This document shows positions 56,828 to 64,000 of a DNA stretch of 64,000 nucleotides, piece after piece. The notes below the pieces were generated by a model. The model did no database searches. It had not been told where the DNA came from and saw nothing but the letters and a program-made list of their open reading frames with translations. Both the position numbers and the translations under genes were made by a program. The DNA comes from Variovorax sp. JS1663 (GTDB lineage: Bacteria; Pseudomonadota; Gammaproteobacteria; Burkholderiales; Burkholderiaceae_C): NCBI RefSeq assembly GCF_002157355.1, contig NZ_LYMK01000037.1, forward strand, positions 1-64,000. Reading direction: 5' to 3'. How positions within the stretch are numbered: the first letter of the stretch is position 1; every line of letters starts with the position of its first letter.

Positions 56828-58549
56828 ATGATGGTGCATGAAGCAGCAGCCCCGCTTCGCGGCGAGGCCTCGATGCAGGACCCGCCGGCCGCGGCAACCC
56901 ATGCCTGGATCGCGCGGCTCGACCCGCCGCTGGCCGGGGCGTCGCAAGGCCCGCTGGCCGGCCTGCGTTTCGCCGCCAAGGACAACATCGACGTGGCCGG
57001 CGTGCCCACCACCGCCGCCTGTCCGGCCTTCGCGCGCCTGCCGGCGGCCCACGCCCATGTGGTGCAGCGCCTGCTCGATGCCGGTGCGAGCCTGGCCGGC
57101 AAGACCAACCTCGACCAGTTCGCCTGCGGCCTGAACGGCACGCGCTCGCCCTATGGCGCAGTGCCCAACAGCTTCGATGCGCGCTACGTTTCGGGCGGCT
57201 CCAGCTCCGGCTCGGCCTTCGTGGTGGCGACGGGCGAAGTCGACTTCGCGCTGGGCACCGACACCGCCGGCTCCGGCCGCGTGCCGGCCGGCCTCAACAA
57301 CATCGTGGGGCTCAAGCCCTCCCGCGGATTGATCAGCGCGCGCGGCGTGGTGCCGGCGGCGCAGAGCGTGGACTGCGTGTCGATCTTCGCGCTCACCGTG
57401 GGCCTGGCATGGCGCGTGCTGGAAGCGGCCATGGGCTTCGATGCCGCCGACCCCTGTTCGCGCCGCCTGGCGCTGGCGGCGCATCCGCTGCCGGCGCGAT
57501 TCCGCTTCGGCGTCCCGGGCGCGCCCCGCTTCTTCGGCGACGCGCTGTCGCAAGCCGCCTTCAACCGCGCCATCGCCCAGATGCAGGCGCTCGGCGGCAC
57601 GCCGGTGCCCATCGACTACACGCCCCTGGCCGAGGCGGCCGCGCTGCTCTACGACAGTGCACTGGTGGCCGAGCGCTACGCCGCCGTGCGGGAGTTCTTC
57701 GATGCACGGGAAGACCAGGTCATGGAGCCGGTACGCGGCATCCTGGCGCAGGGCCGCCGCTACAGCGCCGCCGACTTCGTCGATGCGCGCATCCGCCTGC
57801 AGGCGCTCGGCCAGCGCGCCGCCGCGATGTGGAGCGACATCGACCTGCTGCTGGTGCCCACCGCGCCCTCGCACTACACCATCGACGCGATGCGCGCTGC
57901 GCCGGTCGCGCTGAATCGCAACCTGGGCGAATACACCAACTTCGTCAACCTGCTGGACTATGCGGCGCTGGCGGTGCCCTCGGGCCTGCGCGAGGACGGC
58001 CTGCCCTTCGGCGTCACCCTGATCGGCCCGTGCGGCAGCGACCTGCAACTGGCCGAGCTGGGGCAGCGCTTCCACCACGCGACCGGTCTCACGCAGGGCG
58101 CCACCGGCCGGCCGCTGCCGGCGCCCGAGCCGCTCCCGCTGGACGCGGCGGCGCCCAGCGTCCAGGTCGCCGTCGTCGGTGCCCACCTGTCGGGCATGCC
58201 GCTGAACGGCCAGCTGACCGAGCGCGGCGCCACGCTCGTGACGCAGACGGCCACCGCGCCGCACTACCGCCTGTACGCGCTGCCCGGCACAGTGCCGCCC
58301 AAGCCCGGCCTGGTGCGTGTCGCACCGTCGGATGGCGCGGCAATCGCCGTCGAGGTCTGGCAGATGCCGCTCGCGCACTACGGCAGCTTCGTCTCGCTGA
58401 TCCCGTCGCCGCTGGGCATCGGCACGCTGCAGCTCGCCGACGGCAGCCGCGTGCAGGGCTTCCTGTGCGAGGCGCTGGCGCTCGAAGGGGCCGAGGACAT
58501 CACGCACCTGGGCGGCTGGCGCCGCTACATCGAATCCCGCAAGGCATGA
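56828..58549 (+). CDS. atzF: Allophanate hydrolase AtzF
   Basis: A 573-residue protein from the ATG at 56828 (MMVHEAAAPLRG, with AGACAGG just upstream). Residues 20-440 are an amidase-signature domain with triad K51 (RFAAKDNIDVAG), cis-Ser S125 (VSGGSSSGSA) and nucleophile S149 (DTAGSGRVPAGL). The C-terminal 120 residues form the AtzF-specific domain (VAVVGAHLSGMPLNGQLTERGA...YGSFVSLIPSPLGIGTLQLADGSRVQGFLCE). It hydrolyses allophanate to CO2 and ammonia. It heads a cluster with a NitT-type transporter and atzG-atzE-atzH. An in-frame ATG at 56873 is an alternative start. Confidence 0.93.
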   Translation: MMVHEAAAPLRGEASMQDPPAAATHAWIARLDPPLAGASQGPLAGLRFAAKDNIDVAGVPTTAACPAFARLPAAHAHVVQRLLDAGASLAGKTNLDQFACGLNGTRSPYGAVPNSFDARYVSGGSSSGSAFVVATGEVDFALGTDTAGSGRVPAGLNNIVGLKPSRGLISARGVVPAAQSVDCVSIFALTVGLAWRVLEAAMGFDAADPCSRRLALAAHPLPARFRFGVPGAPRFFGDALSQAAFNRAIAQMQALGGTPVPIDYTPLAEAAALLYDSALVAERYAAVREFFDAREDQVMEPVRGILAQGRRYSAADFVDARIRLQALGQRAAAMWSDIDLLLVPTAPSHYTIDAMRAAPVALNRNLGEYTNFVNLLDYAALAVPSGLREDGLPFGVTLIGPCGSDLQLAELGQRFHHATGLTQGATGRPLPAPEPLPLDAAAPSVQVAVVGAHLSGMPLNGQLTERGATLVTQTATAPHYRLYALPGTVPPKPGLVRVAPSDGAAIAVEVWQMPLAHYGSFVSLIPSPLGIGTLQLADGSRVQGFLCEALALEGAEDITHLGGWRRYIESRKA

Positions 58550-58562
58550 CTAGGAGTTCCTC

Positions 58563-59561
58563 ATGAGTATTTCCTCCTCGCCCCCCGGCACATCGCGACG
58601 AAGCGTGCTGCAGGCCGGCGCGGCCGGCCTCGCCGTGCTGGCGGCGCCCGCGGTGCTGGCCCAGACCGCGCCGAAGATCCGCGTGGGCTACTGGCCGGTG
58701 GCCGCGGGCCTGCCCTTCTTCGCGGCGGTGGACCGGGGCTATTTCAAGGAGGCCGGCCTCGAGGTGGAGCCGCTCAAGTTCGCCGGTGCGCAGCAGGTGA
58801 TGGAAGCGATGCTCTCGGGCCGGTCGGACGGCAGCTCCAACGGCACCGGCTCGGCCAACCTGGCGATCGGCGAGATCGCGCAGCCGGGCCTCTTCAAGAT
58901 CTTCTGCACCAACCCGAGCAACGCGAAGTTCGTGCTCGACGAGTTCATCGTCGCCAAGGACAGCCCGATCAAGAGCATGGCCGAGCTCAAGGGCAAGAAA
59001 GTCGCCTCGGGCCCCGGCATCCAGAACGTGACGCTGTGCAAGACCATGCTGGAGCGCGCGGGCGCGACCGGCGCAGCAGTCTCCGAGCTGCCGATCGGCC
59101 AGCACGTGGCGGCCCTGGCCGCGGGCCAGGTCGATGCCTGCTACACCCTCGAGCCCACCGGCACGGTCGGCCGCCTGAACGGCACCACGCGCGTGCTCGA
59201 GGCCGGCGTGGTGGCGCGCTACATCCTGGGCGACCCGATGGCGCCCTGGCACGGCGGTGCCGCGAGCTTGACCACGGAGTTCATCAAGAAGAACCCCGAC
59301 GCCGCCAAGAAGTACATCGCCGCCTACACGCGCGGCATCGAGCTGGTCCGTACCAAGCCCGAGGAAGCGCGGCAGCACATGAAGGGCTACACCGCGATCG
59401 AGGGTGCGCTCACGGCCGAGGTGCCGCTGGCCTCGTACATGCTCTATCACGAGTTCAAGCCGAGCGACCTCGCGCACTTCCAGAAGTTCTACGACCTGTT
59501 CACCGACAAAGGCATCTTCGAGAAGAAGGTCGTGGTGGACGGTCTCCTCTACAAGGGCTGA
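58563..59561 (+). CDS. NitT/TauT-type ABC transporter substrate-binding protein
   Basis: A 332-residue periplasmic receptor. The signal TSRRSVLQAGAAGLAVLAAPAVLAQ has a twin arginine and is a likely Tat signal. It belongs to the SsuA/THI5-like family (IRVGYWPVAAGLPFFAAVDRGYFKEAGLEVEPLKFAGAQQVMEAMLSGRSDG; IKSMAELKGKKVASGPG). It lies 13 bases after atzF, with AGGAG before the ATG, and starts a three-gene transporter block. A nitrogen-rich heterocycle or urea derivative is a likely ligand by context. Confidence 0.93.
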   Translation: MSISSSPPGTSRRSVLQAGAAGLAVLAAPAVLAQTAPKIRVGYWPVAAGLPFFAAVDRGYFKEAGLEVEPLKFAGAQQVMEAMLSGRSDGSSNGTGSANLAIGEIAQPGLFKIFCTNPSNAKFVLDEFIVAKDSPIKSMAELKGKKVASGPGIQNVTLCKTMLERAGATGAAVSELPIGQHVAALAAGQVDACYTLEPTGTVGRLNGTTRVLEAGVVARYILGDPMAPWHGGAASLTTEFIKKNPDAAKKYIAAYTRGIELVRTKPEEARQHMKGYTAIEGALTAEVPLASYMLYHEFKPSDLAHFQKFYDLFTDKGIFEKKVVVDGLLYKG

Positions 59562-59566
59562 GCATC

Positions 59567-60397
59567 ATGGCCGACGCGACGACCACTGCCTCCGGCACGC
59601 CGTGGATGCCCCCTGCCGCCACGGCGGGCGGCGCTGCGAAAACACCCTTGACGCAGCGCCTGCTGCCCGCCATCGGACCGGTGGCCCTGTTCATCATCTG
59701 GGATCTGGTGGTGCGCCTGGGCTTCATCAAGCCCATCCTTCTGCCCGCCCCGGCCGACACCGTCAGCACGCTCATCACCGGACTGGCCGGCGGGCCGCTG
59801 CTCGCCGACTTCGCGATCACGGTGTGGCGCACGGTGCAAGCCTTCCTCATCGCTGCCATCGTCGGCGTGCCCCTCGGTGTGCTGCTGGGCAGCAACGAGA
59901 AAGCCTACCGCAGCGTGGAGTTCCTGATCGACTTCTTCCGCTCCACGCCCAGCTCGGCCCTGATTCCGCTGTTCCTGATGATCTTCGGCACCTCGGACGT
60001 GAACAAGGTGGCGATCGCGGCTTTCGGCGCCATGCTGATCGTGGTGTTCAACAGCGCGTACGGCGTGATCAACGCGCGCAAGCAGCGCGTGATGGCGGCC
60101 AAGGTGATGGGCGCCACGCGCTGGCAGACCTTCCGCGACGTGCTCGTGTGGGAGAGCCTGCAGCCCAGCTTCGTCGGCCTGCGCTCCGCGGTCTCGATGG
60201 CGCTGGTGATCGTGATCGTCGCGGAGATGTTCATCGGTGCCGATTCGGGCCTGGGCAACCGCATCATCAACTCGCAGCAGGTGCTCAACGTCAAGAGCAT
60301 GTACGCGGCCATCCTCGCCGCCGGGGCGCTGGGCTACGCGCTCAACATCCTGTTCCTCCTCGCCGAACGCCGCATCGTTCACTGGAGCGGACGATGA
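59567..60397 (+). CDS. NitT/TauT-type ABC transporter permease
   Basis: A 276-residue permease (MADATTTASGTPWMPPAATAGG...). It has six or so helices and the EAA-loop of SsuC/TauC permeases (MAAKVMGATRWQTFRDVLVWESLQPSFVGLRSAVSMALVIVIVAEMFIGADSGLGNRI). It starts five bases after the receptor gene and overlaps the ATPase gene by four bases. Confidence 0.93.
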   Translation: MADATTTASGTPWMPPAATAGGAAKTPLTQRLLPAIGPVALFIIWDLVVRLGFIKPILLPAPADTVSTLITGLAGGPLLADFAITVWRTVQAFLIAAIVGVPLGVLLGSNEKAYRSVEFLIDFFRSTPSSALIPLFLMIFGTSDVNKVAIAAFGAMLIVVFNSAYGVINARKQRVMAAKVMGATRWQTFRDVLVWESLQPSFVGLRSAVSMALVIVIVAEMFIGADSGLGNRIINSQQVLNVKSMYAAILAAGALGYALNILFLLAERRIVHWSGR

Positions 60398-61227
60398 GAG
60401 CCGTCACCGAGACCGTCGTCAACGGGCCCGTGTATGCCGACGTGCCGAAGCCCGTCTTCGAGCCCGGTCCGGCGGGCACGCACATCACCATCCGGGGCCT
60501 CACCAAGTACTTCGCCGGCTGGCCGCTGTACGAGAACTTCGACCTCGACATTCCCAAGGGCCGCATCGTCTCGGTCTTCGGCCCGAATGGCTGCGGCAAG
60601 TCGACCCTGATCAACATGATCGCGGGGCTGATCCCGATCGACGCCGGCGAGATCCTGTTCGACGGCAAGTCGCTGAAGGACACCAAGATCGGCTACGTGT
60701 TCCAGAACTACCGCGAGGCGATGTTTCCGTGGATGCGCACCATCGACAACATCGCCTACCCGCTGAAGCTGGAAGGCCGGTCGAAGGCCGAGGTGGACCG
60801 GCGCATGGCGGAGCTGGTGGCCTCCTTCGACGTCAAGTTCGACCTCAACCGCTACCCCTACGAGCTGTCGGGGGGGCAGCAGCAGACCGCATCGATCATG
60901 CGCGCGCTGGCCCCGCGGCCGGAGGTGCTGTTCCTCGACGAGCCCTTCTCCGCGCTCGACTTCGAGATGACGCTCTTCATCCGCGAGAAGCTGCAGGAGG
61001 TCTTCATGCAGACCGGCACCACGATGCTGCTGGTCTCGCATGACCTGGAAGAGGCCGTCTACCTGGCCGACCAGGTACTTCTGCTCACCAAGCGGCCGAC
61101 GCGTGTCGCGGAGATCCTGGCGTACGGCGACGCGCGGCCACGCACCGTGGATACCTTGAGCGCGCCCAGCTTCGTGGCAACCAAGAAGCAGAGCCTCGAG
61201 ATCTTCCAGCGCGAAGTCCGCCGGTGA
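60394..61227 (+). CDS. NitT/TauT-type ABC transporter ATP-binding protein
   Basis: A 277-residue ATPase. Walker A is GPNGCGKSTLINM, the signature LSGGQQQTASIMRAL, Walker B VLFLDEPFSALD and the switch histidine in LLVSHDLEEAVYLAD. About 30 residues precede the core. It completes the transporter begun at 58563. The 148-base gap that follows holds a dispersed repeat. Confidence 0.94.
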   Translation: MRAVTETVVNGPVYADVPKPVFEPGPAGTHITIRGLTKYFAGWPLYENFDLDIPKGRIVSVFGPNGCGKSTLINMIAGLIPIDAGEILFDGKSLKDTKIGYVFQNYREAMFPWMRTIDNIAYPLKLEGRSKAEVDRRMAELVASFDVKFDLNRYPYELSGGQQQTASIMRALAPRPEVLFLDEPFSALDFEMTLFIREKLQEVFMQTGTTMLLVSHDLEEAVYLADQVLLLTKRPTRVAEILAYGDARPRTVDTLSAPSFVATKKQSLEIFQREVRR

Positions 61228-61230
61228 TAT

Positions 61231-61334
61231 GGCTCTCCCCCAGGCTCTGCGCACTTCGTGTCGCTCCGCCAACCCCCCACCGGGGGCAACACCAGCGGCC
61301 CGGCAAAGCCGGTTCCGCGGTGTTCCTGGCATGG
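61231..61334 (+). repeat. Dispersed intergenic repeat before atzG
   Basis: CACTTCGTGT (61252-61261) is followed by the hairpin CCCCC-ACC-GGGGG near 61274-61286 and by a larger imperfect hairpin (AACACCAGCGG at 61288-61298 with CCGCGGTGTT at 61315-61324, enclosing CCGGC/GCCGG). The first two parts match the repeat at 4222-4278. From memory it is a common Comamonadaceae element. It may end or process the transporter mRNA, though no T-run follows. Confidence 0.6.
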
Positions 61335-61375
61335 TCCTCGCGTGATTGAAGGCTGAGACGAAAGGACAGCCGGCA

Positions 61376-61582
61376 ATGACTCCCAAGAACATCGAAGCCT
61401 ATGTCGACGCGGCAGCGGCCGCGCTGGACCTGCGCCTGCGGCCGGACCACCGTGCCGGCGTGCTGCGCTATTTCGCCCTGGCCGCGGACTTCGCGGCCGT
61501 GGTCGAGGCAGTCCCGCTCGATGCGCACGACGAGCCCGCCGTCCACTTCACGCCGGTGGTGCGCACGGAGCCGTCGGAATGA
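61376..61582 (+). CDS. atzG: AtzG-like small subunit (DUF4089)
   Basis: A 68-residue protein (MTPKNIEAYVDAAAAALDLRLRPDHRAGVLRYFALAADFAAVVEAVPL...), matching the DUF4089/AtzG-like family. AtzG is the small partner that AtzE needs to form a stable amidase complex, structurally like GatC with GatA. The adjacent atzE starts four bases before its stop (ATGA), supporting one-to-one production. It starts after the intergenic repeat, with AAAGGA 9-14 bases upstream. Confidence 0.92.
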   Translation: MTPKNIEAYVDAAAAALDLRLRPDHRAGVLRYFALAADFAAVVEAVPLDAHDEPAVHFTPVVRTEPSE

Positions 61583-63006
61583 CGCCGGCCGCCTTGCTGC
61601 TGAAGGATGCGGCCGCCATGGCGCAGGCCGTGCGCTCGGGCGCCGTGAGCGCGACCGCGCTGGTGGAGGCGAGCCTCGACCGCATCGCGGTCACGGACGG
61701 CCGTGTCAATGCGTTCACTGGCGTGATCCGCGAGCGCGCCCTGCGCCGCGCGGGGCAGGTGGATGCCTCGCTCGCCTCGGAGCACGGCGTCCGCACCCGC
61801 GAGCTGCCGCTGCTGGGCGTGCCCTTCGCGGTCAAGAACCTGTTCGATATCGCCGGCTTGCCGACCCTGGCCGGCTCGAAGATCGAGGCCGATCGCGAGC
61901 CCGCGCGCGGCGATGCGACCCTGGTGCGCCGGCTGGAAAGCGCGGGCGCGGTGCTGGTGGGCGCACTCAACATGGACGAGTACGCCTACGGCTTCACGAC
62001 CGAGAACAGCCACGTGGGCGCGACGCACAACCCGCACGACCTGGATCGCATCTCGGGCGGCTCCTCCGGCGGCTCCGGTGCGGCGGTCGCGGCCGGGCAG
62101 GTGCCGCTCACGCTGGGCTCCGACACGAACGGCTCGATCCGCGTGCCGGCCTCGCTCAACGGCGTGTTCGGCCTCAAGCCCACCTTCGGCCGGCTGCCGC
62201 GCACGGGCAGCTACCCCTTCGTCTCCAGCCTGGATCACCTGGGGCCCTTCGCACGCAGCGCGCGCGACCTCGCGCTGGCCTACGACGCGATGCAGGGCCC
62301 CGAGCGGCTCGGGCCGCGGGACCCCGGCTGCGCACAGCGCAACGTCGAGCCGGTCACGCAGGCCCTTTCCCGGGGCGTGCAGAGCCTGCGCGTCGGCGTG
62401 CTCGGCGGCTGGTTCCGGCAGCATGCCCTGCCCGAGGCGCTTGCGGCGGTCGACACGGTGGCGCAGGCGCTCGGCGCCAGCCGAATGGTTGACCTTCCGC
62501 TGGTCGAGGCCGGGCGCGCCGCGGCCTTCCTGATCACCAACGCGGAGGGCGCCGCGCTGCACCTGAACGACCTGCGCACGCGGCCGCAGGATTTCGAGCC
62601 GCTGTCGCGCGACCGCTTCCTCGCCGGCGCGTTGCTGCCGGCGGCCTGGGTGGCGCGTGCCCAGCGCGTGCGGCGGCTCTACGCGGAGCAGGCTTCACGC
62701 GTCTTCGAGCGCTTCGACATCCTGCTGGCACCGGCCACGCCCTGCGCCGCGACGCCGATCGGCGCCGAGTGGCTCGAGCTGCAGGGCCGGCGCATGCCGC
62801 TGCGCCCCAGCCTGGGCGTGCTGACCCAGCCCATCTCCTGCCTCGGCCTGCCGGTGTGCGCGGTGCCGGTGTGGGGCGCGCACGAGCACCTTCCGATCGG
62901 CGTGCAGGTCATCGGCGCGCCTTGGCGCGAGGACCTCGTGCTGCGCGTGGCCGCGGCGCTCGAATCCGCCGGCGTGGTGCAGGCACCGGTGGCGAGGCTC
63001 GCATGA
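61579..63006 (+). CDS. atzE: AtzE-type amidohydrolase (1-carboxybiuret hydrolase)
   Basis: A 475-residue amidase-signature enzyme with the triad K86 (VPFAVKNLFDIAG), cis-Ser S162 (ISGGSSGGSGAAVA) and nucleophile S186 (SDTNGSIRVPA). The AtzE branch deaminates 1-carboxybiuret to 1,3-dicarboxyurea in cyanurate degradation. It is coupled to atzG by a four-base overlap and followed directly by the AtzH-like gene. The cluster lacks cyanurate hydrolase (AtzD) in the visible part, so the true upstream substrate could be biuret-like or derived from purine or pyrimidine breakdown. Confidence 0.92.
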   Translation: MTPAALLLKDAAAMAQAVRSGAVSATALVEASLDRIAVTDGRVNAFTGVIRERALRRAGQVDASLASEHGVRTRELPLLGVPFAVKNLFDIAGLPTLAGSKIEADREPARGDATLVRRLESAGAVLVGALNMDEYAYGFTTENSHVGATHNPHDLDRISGGSSGGSGAAVAAGQVPLTLGSDTNGSIRVPASLNGVFGLKPTFGRLPRTGSYPFVSSLDHLGPFARSARDLALAYDAMQGPERLGPRDPGCAQRNVEPVTQALSRGVQSLRVGVLGGWFRQHALPEALAAVDTVAQALGASRMVDLPLVEAGRAAAFLITNAEGAALHLNDLRTRPQDFEPLSRDRFLAGALLPAAWVARAQRVRRLYAEQASRVFERFDILLAPATPCAATPIGAEWLELQGRRMPLRPSLGVLTQPISCLGLPVCAVPVWGAHEHLPIGVQVIGAPWREDLVLRVAAALESAGVVQAPVARLA

Positions 63007-63014
63007 GGGACGCC

Positions 63015-63407
63015 ATGACGCTGGCCATCAACCTGCCCGACGTGCTGGTCGAAGTCGAGGCCGTCTTCGCACGCTACGAGGACGCACTGGTCCACAACAA
63101 GGTCGAGGTGCTCGACGAATTGTTCTGGGACAGCCCGCACACGCTGCGCTACGGCGCCGGCGAGAACCTCTACGGCTACGCCGCCATCCAGGCCTTTCGC
63201 GCGGCGCGGCCCGCGCAGGGCCTGGCGCGCGCGCTGCTGCGCACCGTCATCACCACCTATGGCCGCGACTTCGCAACGGCGAACTGCGAGTTCCAGCGCG
63301 AGGGCAGCACGAAGACCGGGCGCCAGAGCCAGACCTGGATGCGCACCGCCCAGGGTTGGCGCGTGGTGGCCGCGCATGTGAGCCTTATCGATTCACCGAT
63401 CCCCTGA
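63015..63407 (+). CDS. atzH: AtzH/HpxZ-like protein (1,3-dicarboxyurea decarboxylase-type)
   Basis: A 130-residue SnoaL/NTF2-like protein (MTLAINLPDVLVEVEAVFARYEDALVHNKVEVLDELFWDSPHTLRYGAGENLYGYAAIQAFRAAR). The family is annotated as HpxZ in oxalurate use or as AtzH, which turns 1,3-dicarboxyurea into allophanate. I prefer the ATG at 63015 (GAGGGA just upstream); an ATG at 63003 overlapping the atzE stop is an alternative. With AtzE-AtzG and AtzF it completes a route to ammonia and CO2. Confidence 0.88.
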   Translation: MTLAINLPDVLVEVEAVFARYEDALVHNKVEVLDELFWDSPHTLRYGAGENLYGYAAIQAFRAARPAQGLARALLRTVITTYGRDFATANCEFQREGSTKTGRQSQTWMRTAQGWRVVAAHVSLIDSPIP

Positions 63408-63432
63408 CCCCTTCCACTCCCGGAGCACACCC

Positions 63433-64000
63433 ATGAGCCAGTTCAACCGCCGCGAATCCCTCAAGTCCCTTGCCGCGCTCGCCTCCGCCTCCACCCTCGG
63501 CGGCTGGAGCGCACTGGCCAGCGCGCAGAAGCCGCTGACCGTGGGCGTGATCTACGTCGGCCCGCGCGACGACTACGGCTACAACCAGGCGCACGCGCAG
63601 GCCGCGGCCGAGCTCAAGAAGCTGCCCGGCATTAAGGTGGTCGAGGAAGAGAACGTGCCCGAGACCGCGGCGGTGCAGAAGACCATGACCGGCATGATCG
63701 CGCAGGACGGCGCGAAGCTGCTCTTCCCCACCTCCTTCGGCTACTTCGATCCGCACATCCTCGCGCTCGCGCCCAAGAACCCGGAGGTGCGCTTCTCGCA
63801 CTGCGGCGGCCTGTGGGCCGAGGGCAAGCACCCGAAGAACGTGGGCAGCTTCTTCGGCTACATCGACGAGTGCCAGTACCTGAACGGCGTGATCGCCGGC
63901 CACATGACCAAGAGCAACAAGATCGCCTTCGTCGCGGCCAAGCCCATTCCGCAGGTGCTGCGCAACATCAACGCCTTTACCCTGGGCGCGCGCTCGGTCA
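63433..64000 (+). CDS. BMP-family ABC transporter substrate-binding protein (partial)
   Basis: The first 189 codons of a basic membrane protein (Med/PnrA-like) receptor, cut by the window end. The signal has a twin arginine (NRRESLKSLAALASASTLGGWSALASAQ). The mature part has the family features VGVIYVGPRDDYGYNQAHAQAAAEL and YFDPHILALAPKNPEVRFSHCGG, then GYIDECQYLNGVIAGHMTKSNKIAFVA. BMP receptors usually bind nucleosides or purine-like ligands. Being next to the atz genes, it suggests a purine or related nitrogenous ring as substrate. A second transporter in one cluster is notable. Confidence 0.93.
   Translation, partial: MSQFNRRESLKSLAALASASTLGGWSALASAQKPLTVGVIYVGPRDDYGYNQAHAQAAAELKKLPGIKVVEEENVPETAAVQKTMTGMIAQDGAKLLFPTSFGYFDPHILALAPKNPEVRFSHCGGLWAEGKHPKNVGSFFGYIDECQYLNGVIAGHMTKSNKIAFVAAKPIPQVLRNINAFTLGARSV

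Overview
The window is GC-rich (about 68% in the sampled backbone), with the codon bias, gene order and short intergenic repeats I associate with Burkholderiales, family Comamonadaceae; Variovorax or a close relative is my best guess from memory, not a computed placement. There is no rRNA, tRNA, CRISPR array, insertion sequence or prophage gene. It is ordinary chromosome interrupted by large catabolic clusters.

Layout. 1-2180: porin tail, glnK and amtB (nitrogen sensing and ammonium uptake), closed by a clear terminator. 2195-9996: SMP-30 lactonase, glcE-glcF, a secreted protein, glutathione peroxidase, a DMT exporter, lplT and alr. 10013-10735: a membrane protein. 10897-12998: an islet of clearly lower GC (47-55% in samples) with a NYN/LOTUS nuclease-like protein and a Fic protein. 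13052-24826 (minus strand): one long operon led by the MarR regulator hpaR, carrying homoprotocatechuate meta-cleavage genes (hpaG1, G2, E, D, F, H, I), two Bug-type receptors, an IlvD/Edd dehydratase, a class II aldolase and a ketopantoate-reductase-like enzyme. 25077-34449 (minus strand): a second catabolic operon (SDR, Liv-type ABC transporter, two more SDRs, KstD-like flavoprotein, GST) divergent from a GntR/FCD regulator. 35411-40876: radA, a membrane protein, rdgC, ilvE, a zinc-ribbon protein and an O-antigen-ligase-like protein. 40923-42832: a two-component system. 42983-46604: an orphan ketosynthase / chain-length-factor / flavin-halogenase-like trio. 46691-47448: a VapBC-type pair. 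47473-50635: ampG, an M48 protease and an AraC regulator. 50650-56020: a two-component system with Ohr, DipZ and TlpA. 56330-56725: a deleted SDR pseudogene. 56828-64000: an atzF / NitT-type ABC / atzG-atzE-atzH / BMP-receptor cluster, cut by the window end.

How it fits together. alr and radA, which I remember as close neighbours in Burkholderiales, lie 25 kb apart here with the low-GC islet and both catabolic operons between them, suggesting an accessory region. The hpa operon turns homoprotocatechuate into central metabolites but lacks hpaBC. The neighbouring SDR/KstD-like/GST operon has the enzymes expected for oxidising or aromatising a cyclic alcohol or ketone and might feed it. The atz genes form a route from 1-carboxybiuret through dicarboxyurea and allophanate to ammonia and CO2.

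The most novel signals are regulatory: a 25-bp element with two GTAT half-sites 10 bp apart upstream of both the ohr and tlpA operons, pointing to a thiol/peroxide-stress regulon for the adjacent response regulator; paired palindromes six helical turns apart at the GntR promoter; a perfect palindrome in the hpaR promoter; and a 25-bp near-palindrome before vapB. Several genes also appear to be transcribed as leaderless mRNAs.
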